A stretch of 64,000 nucleotides of DNA from Luscinia megarhynchos. Lineage: Eukaryota; Chordata; Aves; Passeriformes; Turdidae. This document shows, piece by piece, positions 53,301 to 64,000 of this stretch. Position 1 is the first letter of the stretch; the number at the start of each line of letters is the position of its first letter. The stretch covers positions 33,454,360 through 33,518,359 of the forward strand of contig JAPFBE010000003.1 in NCBI GenBank assembly GCA_034336665.1, given 5' to 3'. The position numbers were made by a program, and so were the translations under genes. The notes beneath the pieces were generated by a model. It saw only the letters and a program-made list of their open reading frames with translations, did not search any database and had not been told where the DNA came from.

Positions 53301-56300
53301 AGTAATTCTGCCACCAGGCACCTGCTGGCATTGTCAGCAAAATTTAGTAAGAGATGTGTACTGAGCCACATGTTTTGCAAATGCTTTTTTCGAAGCCTGT
53401 TATAGGTCTCTCTGCATGTTTATTTATTACTGTCATCACAGCACTTCATTCAGGCTTTTAAAATGATTCTGAAAGGCAGGAGTTTAACATCCACAGGTCT
53501 GATGTCATGCTTTAACCTCCAGAAACCTACTAGCAAGGGCAGCAGCTGGGTGACATTTCCCACCTGGTTCCAGCAGCAAGTCTCTTAGGCCGCCTAGAAA
53601 ACTAACTGGGGTGAGAGGAAGAGGTCATCTGCACACTCACACCATCAGTCCTTGACCTTTCTGTTGACAATATCCACAATATGTCCTTTCTGACAGCTGC
53701 AGCACAGAGCTATTTTGTGATAGAGACACATGCCCAGGCTGAAATCATCAACTAATTTCATCTAAGCTGCAGAGCAGCTAGCAGAAACTTAGCACCTCTT
53801 GGCTGCTCCAACATCTGCTCTGGTTTTGAACTAGTAGCCTTTTGGTGACAGGCTCTGATATCCTATTACCAATTCCCAAGCCATCCAGCTCTGAACACAT
53901 GCACACTCAAAAAACAATTACTTATGAATTTAAATGACTCTGAAGGGCCAAGTGATAGAGACGTGACCCTCAGCTGGGTCGGGGGGCTGGTGTGAGCATG
54001 AACTGGAGGAAAGCTGACACCCAGAGTTTTGTTCTCTTGGCAGTTTCAGAAACAGGCTCTAGCCCCACGCCCTCGCTGTCCTTTGCTCCCTTCCACCTGC
54101 ACCCTCCTCACGGACAATAAAAATGAGAAGTAATACATCACTTTTTTGATGGCTGTATTTTCAATAGAAATGGGAGATCAGGAACTTGAAATGACTTGTG
54201 AGATTTACATTCATCTGCTGTATCAGGTTGTTAAGAAGCTGTAGCTCAGGTCACTTCAAAGCACTTGTTATTTTGAAAAATTGGCTAGAACTTCAGCTGG
54301 TGTACATCAGCACAACTCTGTTGCTTCAGTAGAGCTGATTTACTCCAGCTGAGGATATGGCCTCATATGGCTGTTTCTTAACTTAAAATATATACACAAT
54401 GTTGCTGAATACAGGCAGAGTATGAGAGTAAAGGAGAATTCTTTGTAGGAGGATCTTGTTCATGATAAAGACATTTATAGTAAATGATTAGAAAATTATG
54501 TGTCCCTACATTTTCTAAGCATGCCACGTTTGGATATAATTGTGTTACTTTGAATATTATTACTTCCATTTACAAAGTGAAATTCCAGCCCTGGTCTTTG
54601 AAAATTTGTCCCTTCGTACTTAGTAAATCATAATTATACTATCACAGTGGTTACCAGTGTACCCTGAGGGTCAATGGACTGCTTCTAAGAGAATCACAGA
54701 AAGTAACTAAGAAAATCAAACCTATTGTTAATAATGCTGAATTTGTCATGCAAGGATGTGCAGCACCACTGAAAAATGTTTTGGGGATTGTAATGTGTAA
54801 AAGGCTGGAAAGCATTTTTGTGAGGTTATATTTCTCACCACCTTTCTCATTGTTTTTCTTCATGTTCTGGTCCCATTTAATATTCAGTCTCTTTCTGACA
54901 GCGTGTTTATATTTTCTTTCGTTTCCTAAGACAGGATCTTGGATCTTTAAAGTGTGTCTGCCTGATCTGCCTGCTGCCTGTAAGGCATCAGTGAATGTTA
55001 AGATGTTATCCTCTTGTCAGAGCTTCAGAAGTGGCCATCTGTGGTGGCACCTGAAGAAGGGTTTTAGGACAGTCATTTGTCAAGATGTGATATTCCCATC
55101 CTAACAAATCAAGTGCTTTGTAAGTCAGCTGTGCTTTACTTGGGCTTTTTGGATACTTGCCTTTATTTGGTTCCTACCATAAAATATCATACATCTGTCT
55201 TTCAGCTGAATATGTGCCTTACATAATAGTGGTGATCCTGGTGAAATCCCTATTAGAAACCCACAACAATGCACTGGACAACATTTAGAGTAAAAATATA
55301 ATTTCTTCATCAAAAAATGTACAGTGTAGACAAAGTGCCTTTAATAGCACCCTGACACAATGTTGACCTGGATAAGTGGAATTTCTCTGTTCCTGAGCCC
55401 TTTCTTTGTGCTGTGTTCAAATTCTACCATCAGCAAAGCATGCAGCTCTCTGAAGGGGTTTGCTCACTTGCTTTTTCATCCTTTGCTTCTCTCTGGATTC
55501 TTATGGCTTAGCTGGAACAGAGGGAATGCATTTCCTTCAGGCACCTCATCAAACAAGGACTTCAAAAAAAAAGCTCACTTCTTGCTAGCTATTTTGAAAT
55601 TGTGAAATTTGAGTCAATTTAAAATTTCCAGGACAGATTCTCACACAGGCTGACATATACACTATTGAATCAAAAATCGATATAATGAATACCTGGATGA
55701 GTAACCATGAGGATTAAATGCACATATCATTATGAGAATTGTAATTTATTCTTACATGAATTGTGAGGGAGAAACTTTGTTGCTAGGTTCTCTTCAGTCT
55801 GGAGCAAGAGTTTGTGTGAGGATTAGGTAGAAGGCAAAAAAATTATATCTGGGGTTAGACCCACAGCTTCTGTGAGTTAAATGCATTTATTTGCTGGGTA
55901 GTAACCTTACAAGGGGTATGAAGCTGCTCTGCAACTAAGTGTCAGGAATAGGTGATCTGAGTGATTTTTAAAAAACTTTTATAGAAGGCATGAGAATAGG
56001 TAAAATTTGCCTATTTTCAGAGGAAAGTAACAACATGTTCATTAGAAGTTATATTCCACACAACTTTCTTTCCCTACAAAAAGGAATATTTTTTTTTTCT
56101 ATTCTCTCTCTCCTGCTGTCAAAATGGAAAAAAAGGACATAAAGGAGGAAGAGGGGAAGAATATGAAAAAAACATAAACGTGGAAAGGCAAAAATAGTAA
56201 TATCCAAAAAAAATAAATATATCTGTTTTCACTGCAAGAGGAAAAGAAGTTTGAAGGCAATTAAAATATTCTTCATATTTTTATCCAGAAATAATTTTTA

Positions 56301-57154
56301 TAGAAACAATCTCCCTTACCAGACCCATTTGTGGTGTTTATAAACAAGGGCTCATCAAAACCACATAATAAAAAATGCTTTTGAAAATAGTGGAGACTTG
56401 CAACTCAGCTATGAAATAGCAATGGAAGGAATCTCTCTGAACATATTTAACTATCCACCTAGAATCCTGTTTGAGATTGTAACAGAACAAGTTGCTCCAA
56501 TACCATATAAAACCATTCCCAGTTCTCTTCCCAATAATGTGTTTTTGTCTTCTCCATTCAGGGCTGCCCAGAAAAGTTGTGCAGTTACATAACAAGCTTG
56601 AGTGAGGAATTTATCTGGCTTAAAAGTAAGCCAGCAAAATTGAAAGAGATTTCCAGGTTTCTCACCAAACTATTGGGTGGCCATCAGTGTGAGTCCTGGC
56701 ACTTGAGATCCAAATATTCTGTTTGGAAACACCTTGGCTCTGCATGTAGGTCTTGCCCCATGCTTCATTAGAGGTCTTTGGGATGCTGACTTTCCCTAGG
56801 GAAATTTTGGAAATGAGGTTTTCTGTGTTGTACACCACGAGGCTGACACAGGACCTTTATATATGAAACAGGAAACATAGCTTGCTAAGCCAGAGCTCTA
56901 CTTCTGCCTTGGCTTTGACTGTGCTGACTTCAGTGGAGCTACCTTTCATTCACATAACAGCAGGCAGGAAGATATTTAGTGTTGAGCCTCATCACACTTA
57001 AACAAAGGAAAAATGAAAAAAAATTGTGTAAGACTTCAAATTCTGTAACCTTTGAATTGTTTGTTTCCAGGAATCTAAACGCATTTAATAACCAAAAATA
57101 TCACCACAGCACCTACCTTCACAGAACATATCAGCTCTGTTTCCTCTGATTAGG

Positions 57155-57245
57155 CTGAGAAAATGAAGTACTGAAAAATTAAACCCAAAGCCACAGAGGA
57201 AATTTGTGCCACAGCTTGGAGTAGAACTCAGATCTCCTTCAGGAG
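57155..57245 (+). repeat. MIR-like ancient SINE fragment, 3' half, sense
   Basis: GAGAAAATGAAGTACTGAAAAATTAAACCC, then AAGCCACAGAGGAAATTTGTGCCACAGC and TTGGAGTAGAACTCAGATCTCC follow the MIR 3' pattern (gaggaaactgaggcac-gag-aattaagt, aaggtcacacag, gtggcagagc, tgggattagaacccagatctcc). Confidence 0.65.
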
Positions 57246-57699
57246 AATTTAATGAAATAAGCTATGCAAATATAACTGTTATTGTAAGTAGTCTAGCAGG
57301 ATCCTTTTAGTGATGCCTGGGTGGACAGAAATGTTTGATCCTTCCTAAACTGGCCTGGAAAACAAGGGAGGCACCATGCAGTAAATGCCCCTTGATCTGG
57401 TTTTAGCCACCTCTCACTGCTGGATGCTATTTGCCTGGGCTGGGGAGAATGCCTGGCCCAAACAACTTGTCCCCAGTACATGCAGAAGAGTTTTTTGTGT
57501 ACTTGAATTTGTTTTCAGATAATTTTTCACCATGTCCATCTGGACCTTTTTTTAATGTATTCCTTCAGTACCATTAGTGAGGCAGTGCAATGCCATTTTT
57601 CTAAGGTCCTGAATGTTTACTTCTCCAGGTAGGGTGATTATGGGCATGATGGAATGATGTCTTTAGTCAAGTGTAGATCTTATCTTCCAATGTAACAAG

Positions 57700-57960
57700 G
57701 TAGCCTAATGAAATGAGTTTTATTCAAAGATCTTGTCTCATAACGCTTCAGGAAAACATGATAAATTGAATGATTCTTTTAGCAAATGCATCACACAAAG
57801 CACTGGCATATTGCTTATGAAGTTTAATTTTGTAATAGTTCATGGGGTATAATATACCTGTAGCTATTTCAGTGGAATGAATTTTACAGGCTCATTACAA
57901 AAGCAGAACTGTTGTCCCAAAATATTGCTTTTCTTGTTGAAGTGTTGTTCAGATTCAGGG
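57700..57960. promoter_or_regulatory. Weak candidate conserved non-coding element
   Basis: A non-repetitive, homeodomain-word-rich AT sequence (ATAAATTGAATGATT, TTTAATTTTGTAATAG, TGAATTTTACAGGCTCATTAC) with one CpG in CATAACGCTTC. Called on texture alone. Confidence 0.12.
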
Positions 57961-59162
57961 CAATTTGCATGTATAACCTCCAAGGAATTGCTGCATCTCA
58001 CTTTAACATTTTTCTTTCTTTTATTGTTCTATTATTATGAACTATGGTGAAACTCTTTTATTTAAATAATGAGAGACTAGCTGTTATTAGCAGCAGTTTT
58101 CACTGACTGAATGTGGCATGCCCAAATCTAAATCCAGAAATAGTTATTTTTTTAAACTAAGAAAAGTTTGGTTGTTTACCAACTTATATAATATAAAACT
58201 AGACAAAAGTAAAAATATTGTGATTTGGACATAATTTTGTTCTCTCAGATTTCAGATCAGTGCTGCATGCTTTACCTTTAATGGGAAAATGACTGACCCA
58301 ATTTACTTATGAAAATGAGAAATTATTTTCTCAATAGCACTATGTTTCCAACAGTAATTCTGCATTCCCATTTCTGTAGAATTGTGCATAATGTATGTAA
58401 ACTTAGGAAGAGCCTTCAGTGTGCATTGCCTTGTAAATTTGGACCTTCCTGAGCTTGTCTCTAACTGCGGTGGCTTGTGAGAAAAGCACTTGTCACTCCC
58501 CTGCAGGCAGGACTTTCACCCACCTGGGATTTCCATGTGCATTCCCAGGAGCAGTGGGGTGTCCCTCTCTTCCTTTCATGAGAATTGCCCTCCTGCTTTT
58601 GTGCTTTTGACAGCCGGGAAAAATGTAAAGATTGAGTTTATAATTTTTTTAGTGGAAACGAGTGTGGGGGTCACCTAGCAGTCTCTGCAGGTATAATTTA
58701 AGTGGCTTAAGTTTTCGGCAAAGCATTCACTCAGTGCCTCCTGGTTCCTGAAAACTGGTGGTATAACCATTTCACCATCTATTCTTTCTTTATGGGAAAA
58801 CATATTTTCAAGTGCCCGGAGTTGCCATGCAGTGCTGGTTCCCAGAGAACACCAAACTCACCCTCCAGTGCATGCTGTGCTTACAGCCAGCACACACAGC
58901 TACCACCTCACAGCCTGAAAACTGTGTGAGAGCAAGAGCTGATACAAATCCAGATCCTGCACCTGTTGAGGAGCAAGAAGCATAGGTTGCTAGATTCAGA
59001 ATCTCAAGGAATTCCTAGATAGAGCCCTTTTGACATAGGTTGTAAAACCCCCGGGACCACCACAACTGATGGGGGTCCTTACTTCTCTCTCGCTTTTTCT
59101 CAGCTCCATTAATTTCTCCCTGCCTTTTTCTTGCCGATAGTATCCCCAGAATTAGAATACTA

Positions 59163-59220
59163 AAAAGTAACAAGGAAAAAAGTAAAAAGGAAAAAAGTAA
59201 CAAGGAAAAAAGTAACAAGG
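59163..59220. repeat. 15-bp minisatellite, 3.9 copies
   Basis: Four head-to-tail copies of AAAAGTAACAAGGAA: 59163-59177, 59178-59192 (with one C to A change), 59193-59207, and a 13-base partial copy to 59220. Confidence 0.95.
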
Positions 59221-59599
59221 TTTGTGGAAGCAGGATCCGAGAGCAGAACTGAAGTCTGTTCCAACTGATCTGAATTTTTCAAAAGGTTAGAACACCACAG
59301 ACTCTTTTTGTTCTCTCATTCTATGTTTGTGTTACAGTAATCTTTAGAGGAGCCTTATGAAACTGGACCCTCACTTTGCAAGCCACCAACTACCAAATAC
59401 TGGCTGGATCCTCAACTTCACTGGACTCATTGGAGTCACGCCAAGCCTGAGCACCAAGGCTCCGAACCCACCTTTTCTGCAAACATCCTACTGGATAGGA
59501 AACACCTGGGCTCAGGAAGCTCAGATCTGGAGCCTTTGCATTCTAGCTTAGCAGCAGAGCTCATTAGTGCTAATGCTAACCCTGTGGCAGGGGGGCTGA

Positions 59600-59675
59600 T
59601 TGATTTGCCCTGAGTCAGGCAGCAGGCTGTGGCAGGATTGGTCTCCTGGGACCCAGGCTCAGGCTCTCAGTCCTT
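59600..59675 (+). repeat. MIR-like ancient SINE fragment, 3' half, sense
   Basis: GATTTGCCCTGAGTCAGGCAGCAGGCTGTGGCAGGATTGGTCTCCTGGGACCCAGGCTCAGGCTC resembles the MIR 3' end (acttgcccaaggtcacacagcaag-cagtggcagagctgggattagaacccaggtc). It is diverged and partial. Confidence 0.5.
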
Positions 59676-62600
59676 TTCTGTCTGTCTGAGGCAATGCTGC
59701 TGAGAGCTGTGCCACTCAGGGAAGCAGTTTCCATGTTTTGGTGGTGGGTTGGAGAAGTCCATGGGCACAGTTACCAGGAAGAGCAAGTGCAGCACCTTTG
59801 CTGGAGTCTGAGTGCAAACTTGAAATGTCTTGTGTTCTGGGGGGTGACAGGCTGGAAAGCAGTGAGCTGTAATATCTCAACTCACATTATTTGACCTAGT
59901 TGTAATGAAATGCTTCTTTAATTGATTAACACAAACCTCTAATTTTTTACTCTTGAATGAATAAAATGAACTTTCAGTAACTTGTCTTTGAACACTGAAA
60001 ACTTTTGAATATACATTTCAATTAATGTTTTTATATAAATCTGCAAAATGCATTCAATTTGAAAACTGAACTCTCAAGACTGTTAATTCTCTTTATTAAT
60101 TTTTTTATTTCATTTCAAAGCCCTAAAAGATGTTTCAGGGGCTGTACAGTTTGGAGTCTACTTCTCTAGGTCTTTCCAGAGATTATTGGTTAGGATGTCC
60201 GTGACATTTAGCTTGCAACTCTTTATAAATAAAATTTATAGGAGCATTGAATGTGGTAGAATCTACCATGATATAAAAGAGTTAAAAGTCTCTATGGAAT
60301 CGAGTTTGAAATCTATATAGTATGTGTACTGTATTGCACATATATACCACAGTCAGTATCTTTAATCACATTTGGTGTTTCTGTCTGTCTGCATATACTT
60401 CACAATTTTTTCTTCTGTAGCTTCAATTAGTGTTTAATGAACTTAGCGAGAGTTAATTATTAAAAAGTGACTTCAGGGGTCAAGTCTGTTTTACATAGAT
60501 CCACAAAGACACAGCATGAATGTGGTTTTGCCACTATGAAAATTGTAGTGAAAAGATAATTATTTTTTTTCTAATCAAGGACTAAAAAGCTGACCTGTCT
60601 TCTAAGTATCCTTTCCACAAGACATTCTCCAGCATTATTGCTGTACACATTTATAAAGAAGCAATCTGCCCTGTGTTCAGGTATTCTGCTCTTACAAATG
60701 TAACTGCAAGCATCCATTCAAGTCTGACAGCATCATTCAGTTCTTTTTATGTTCCTCCTCCTTGCTGATTTAAAAACGTTATGAAATTGAAGTAGACTGC
60801 CATAAGTACAGTAACAATATGTTATTTTCCCATTAAGTACTATGGGATGTGGTGTTACATACCTTGCTACAATGCTTGTGATAATTAAACATTGAGGAGG
60901 GGTGCTGAATGTAATTCTTTTTAATGACATCAGAATCACTATGTTAATGCAGAGTCAACATGTCTACAACATTTCAGATTTAAATCTGTATTTTTTTACA
61001 GGCAACATTTGTGTTTTGATGAATGTATTGCACTGTCCTTTTAACATCTGAGCTGAATCTCAGGCTGGTGTGGGATAGACCTATACTGCTCTTCCATTAG
61101 ACCTTGCTAATCCCTGAGCTGTCAGACATAGTGCTGGCTTCTCCTGGCCAGATGGGGAGCAGTGGGCTGTCCCTTATCTTTCCTGTATAAGGACAGAGAG
61201 GTGGCAGAAATCTCTTGTACACTCAGACCCTCCTGGGCCCTACAAGTGCATGCAGGGTGAAGGGCAGCCTTGTCAGGCTGATCCATGACTCAGTAGTGCT
61301 TTTCAGTCACCATTCTGCTTGGCTTGTTTTTGGGGCATGGATAGATTTGCCAGCTTTCACTAACATTATTAGGCTGATTAATGTTGCAAGACTGGTAATG
61401 CTGCTGAAGATATTCAGATTTACCCTACTGATCCCTAATACTCTGTTCTAAATAATTTTGGGAGCATATTGCATGTTTATATTTGGCAAAGGAGTCCAGA
61501 GACAATGAACTCTCTGCCTGACATCCAGAGAGGTCAAGCTCTCATTAATCTTCTGCTGTCTTCAAGGACCATTGTTGATGGCTGCTTAGAAGATTCAGAG
61601 CTGCCACTGCAGTGGCTGATCAAGATGAAAGTCAATCTCCTTTGCACTCAGGCATTCGGTGGTGGCTCAGAAGGAAAACTCAAAAATCTAACCTTTAGGT
61701 TTTCCTGCTCTCCTTATGCTACAGCCATGCAGGATAAATTTCACCTGAAGTGCCAAGTCAATTTAGACAAAAATTGCTGAGTAGATGTGGTGTTTTTTAC
61801 TGTGCTGCTCGTCTGAGGCTGCACAGCTGATCTGAGGAGGGATGGTGCATGTTTTGTAATGATGGAGACTTGTTAATCTGAGATGAATTATTAAGTGCTG
61901 ACAATAAATGAGCATAGATATGCAAGCAAATATGCAACGGCAAGGAAAGGCAGGAGAGCAGGGTAAGAAAAATGGCAAGGTTTCCTGAGGATTGGACAAA
62001 GATGTTTCTCTGGGATTATTTTGACTGATGTCAACTCTTCCTCCTATTTGGGAGCAATTTCTTTCCAAGCAATAAATATTTGAAAACTTCATATTTATTA
62101 AGTGTTAATTTTACCCCAGGCCTTCTATGCAAAAAGTTCAAAACACAACCCTGGAAATACACACAGGCTCCATCTGTTCATCTCCTGCTGCATGCTTTGA
62201 AAAGTGTCACCCAAAACCTTCATTATTTCTAGTGGTGCTATTTTTTTCAGGTTTTGGATCCTTGCTTTATCCTTCAGTACCTGCACCCAGCTTTCTGTAA
62301 GTGGGCTCTTCAGCAGCTGGTACAGTGATGCCTGGTTACAGCTCAAGGAGGTCAGACCATCACCTGAAGGTGGCTAATTTTCCATTTCTAATTATGGCCT
62401 CTGGGCAGGGATCCGTATTCAGGACTTTGGCCCACTTCAAACCAAAGAGAATTTCCCACTGCTGATACCAGAAAATTACATACAAAGATAAAACAGAGTA
62501 GCACGTTCTTCCAGAAATGAAATAAAGAGACAGCACAATTATTTAGGCACCTCTTTTGGGATTTAGCTCATGCTTACTATTTAAATTTTGGGAACACGAT

Positions 62601-64000
62601 TTATTCTCTGTGTTGCTCTCCAGTCCATCTCCTAACACTTTTCCTCAGTGTTTCCCTTTCTTCAGCAGCTCCCCAAACCTTCCCTGTCTCATAGGCTGAG
62701 ATGATCAGAATTTGAATAATCAGTGTTGATACTCTTGAGTGCCATCATTAGGGTTAGGCTTAATCCCTTGGGAGGAACAGAGTCCCTGGCAACTCACACC
62801 TTGCAGAGCATTATCTTTAGTTGTCTACATGTTCAGCACCAAAGGGCTTACAATTTACTCACTTTTTGAAGTTCTTTTTCTAATTTTGTAGCTCATTTAA
62901 AGATAACAACTGTTCAGGTTCTGGAGAACACCAATCATAAGAACACCAAGCCAGTCCGATACCATGAACAGGATACAAGCTGGTTTGCTTACAATGTTTC
63001 TGTAAAGTTGGCTATTTAGTCTTATGAAATATGGAATTAAATGCAACACTTAGAGCTTTAGATCTCACATGTGTATTTTGTTCTTGCTGGAGGATGCAAG
63101 AATTCCTCCCCCTGTGTTATACAGAAAAGTGCATGTACTTGATTTTTGTGTGATAGCTCTTTCCCAGTTTTAAAGAAGGCATTGAGGTGTAATTTCACTG
63201 CTACCCTGGGCTTCCTAAACATTATCAAAATGATGCAAGGAACCTTAGTCTGCTGAGAGACATGACCTGTTAGTCCTGTGCTTCATGCTAGGTAAAAGAA
63301 ATGTTTGTCTTAGAGAACAAAGAGAGGTATTAGTACCCACTGCAAAGTCAGTACATATAAAGGAAAAACTTCAGGGAGAATATAATCCTGGGTGGACATA
63401 AAGGGAAGCTGCTTTTGAGGAAATACTTGAACAGGCAAAGCATCATTCTAGGAGGTGAAATGGGTCTCATTAGCTAGCAAATAAAAGAGGCTCTGTGAAG
63501 ACTGTTAATTTTAAAGAAAGCTGAAGATTTCTCATTTTACAGCCACATTCAACAATGTTGGTAAGCTGATGTTGATCAGGATGTTGATCATCACAAACAG
63601 CTTTTGTTTGATAATACTGGTCTTTGCCTGTAATGATCTTATGAGCTCTTGTCCTAGGACTTCTGAATATAAATTGCTGCAGCCAGACCAGTCTGAGTTT
63701 GTTATTTCCCCAAGCTTTGCCCTCCTCTGTTGTCCCTCTCCCTCCTGGGGGGATGCACTGATCCAGGCAGACCACACTGTGTGACACAGATGTTTTCAGC
63801 CTTTCCTTCTGGGAGTGTGCTAGGTCAGTGTCCTTGGCTTCCTTGTTCAGGCAGTGCTGGGTCAGGATACCTGTCACCTTAAACTGGGATACTCAATTTG
63901 CTCCTGGGAAGTCTGCACCCTCACTACAGACTAGGCTGAACTAGAGATACTTCCCTTGCAACATCTTCCACAGGATGACAACTTATAAAACATGGAGAAA
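59676..64000. other. AT-rich intergenic sequence to the window end, no gene seen
   Basis: Open frames are at most 135 codons (63470-63877 minus) with no recognisable domain, and no interspersed repeat was identified. The (TG)/(TA)-type words near 60310-60350 are too short to call a microsatellite. No exon of the next gene is visible up to the right edge. Confidence 0.6.

Larger units (their letters stand above)
40126..57154. other. Long AT-rich intergenic stretch, no gene seen
   Basis: Outside the simple repeats and the regulatory candidate listed separately, I see only short frames; the longest are 155 codons at 51377-51844 minus, 118 at 54748-55104 plus and 114 at 51324-51668 plus. None has a recognisable domain. 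The intervals 46270-46480 and 46740-47230 are a little more GC-rich but have no identified element. A GGAATCACAGAACTGAAGGGACC stretch near 50331 recalls an antisense CR1 end but is too short to call. Confidence 0.55.
57246..59599. other. AT-rich intergenic sequence with a minisatellite, no gene seen
   Basis: Contains the 15-bp minisatellite at 59163-59220 and a weak regulatory candidate at 57700-57960. Short frames only (at most 67 codons), including a Leu/Phe-rich minus frame (59015-59218) that is simply the translated minisatellite. Confidence 0.6.

Overview
The window looks like vertebrate, almost certainly bird, nuclear DNA. It holds one recognisable protein-coding gene, the 3' end of SHOX (short stature homeobox), followed by about 60 kb of AT-rich DNA with no coding gene I can support. 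Three things point to a bird: a CR1-type LINE 3' end with its 8-bp terminal repeat (about 37265-37454), two copies of an LTR-like interspersed repeat of a kind I associate with bird genomes, and a low density of young repeats. Species cannot be fixed from the sequence. A neoavian or songbird source is plausible but is inference.

Layout. Positions 1-1150 are the 3' part of a SHOX intron; the gene runs left to right and its upstream exons lie outside the window. Three coding exons follow (1151-1208, 1292-1380, 2665-2910). They join in frame with canonical GT-AG introns of 83 and 1284 bp and encode the last 130 residues: the end of the homeodomain recognition helix, the linker, a His/Pro-rich and Ala-rich segment and the C-terminal OAR motif. 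The block from about 650 to 3260 is GC- and CpG-rich. The 3' UTR starts at 2911; the first tandem AATAAA signals are at 3539-3551, but later ends are possible.

From about 3.6 kb to 64 kb the sequence has the character of a regulatory gene desert. SHOX is known in other vertebrates to be controlled by distant conserved non-coding enhancers on both sides, so this desert is a reasonable place for them. Four intervals are flagged as candidates only (7320-7620, 24230-24375, 43640-44065, 57700-57960). The most distinctive is 43640-44065, which has a perfect inverted pair of NK-homeobox-like sites.

Repeats in the desert: two LTR-like copies in opposite orientation (29508-30480 plus, 36247-37142 minus) carrying a 45-bp internal tandem repeat; one CR1 3' end; one weaker CR1-like fragment; six ancient MIR-like SINE fragments; and various simple repeats (poly-A/T, TA/CA, GGA, a 15-bp minisatellite, a T9C tract). 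No tRNA, rRNA, CRISPR array or intact transposon was seen.

I found no undescribed multi-gene system. The many short open frames in the desert look like chance or repeat-derived frames. Conservation and repeat searches would be decisive but could not be run.
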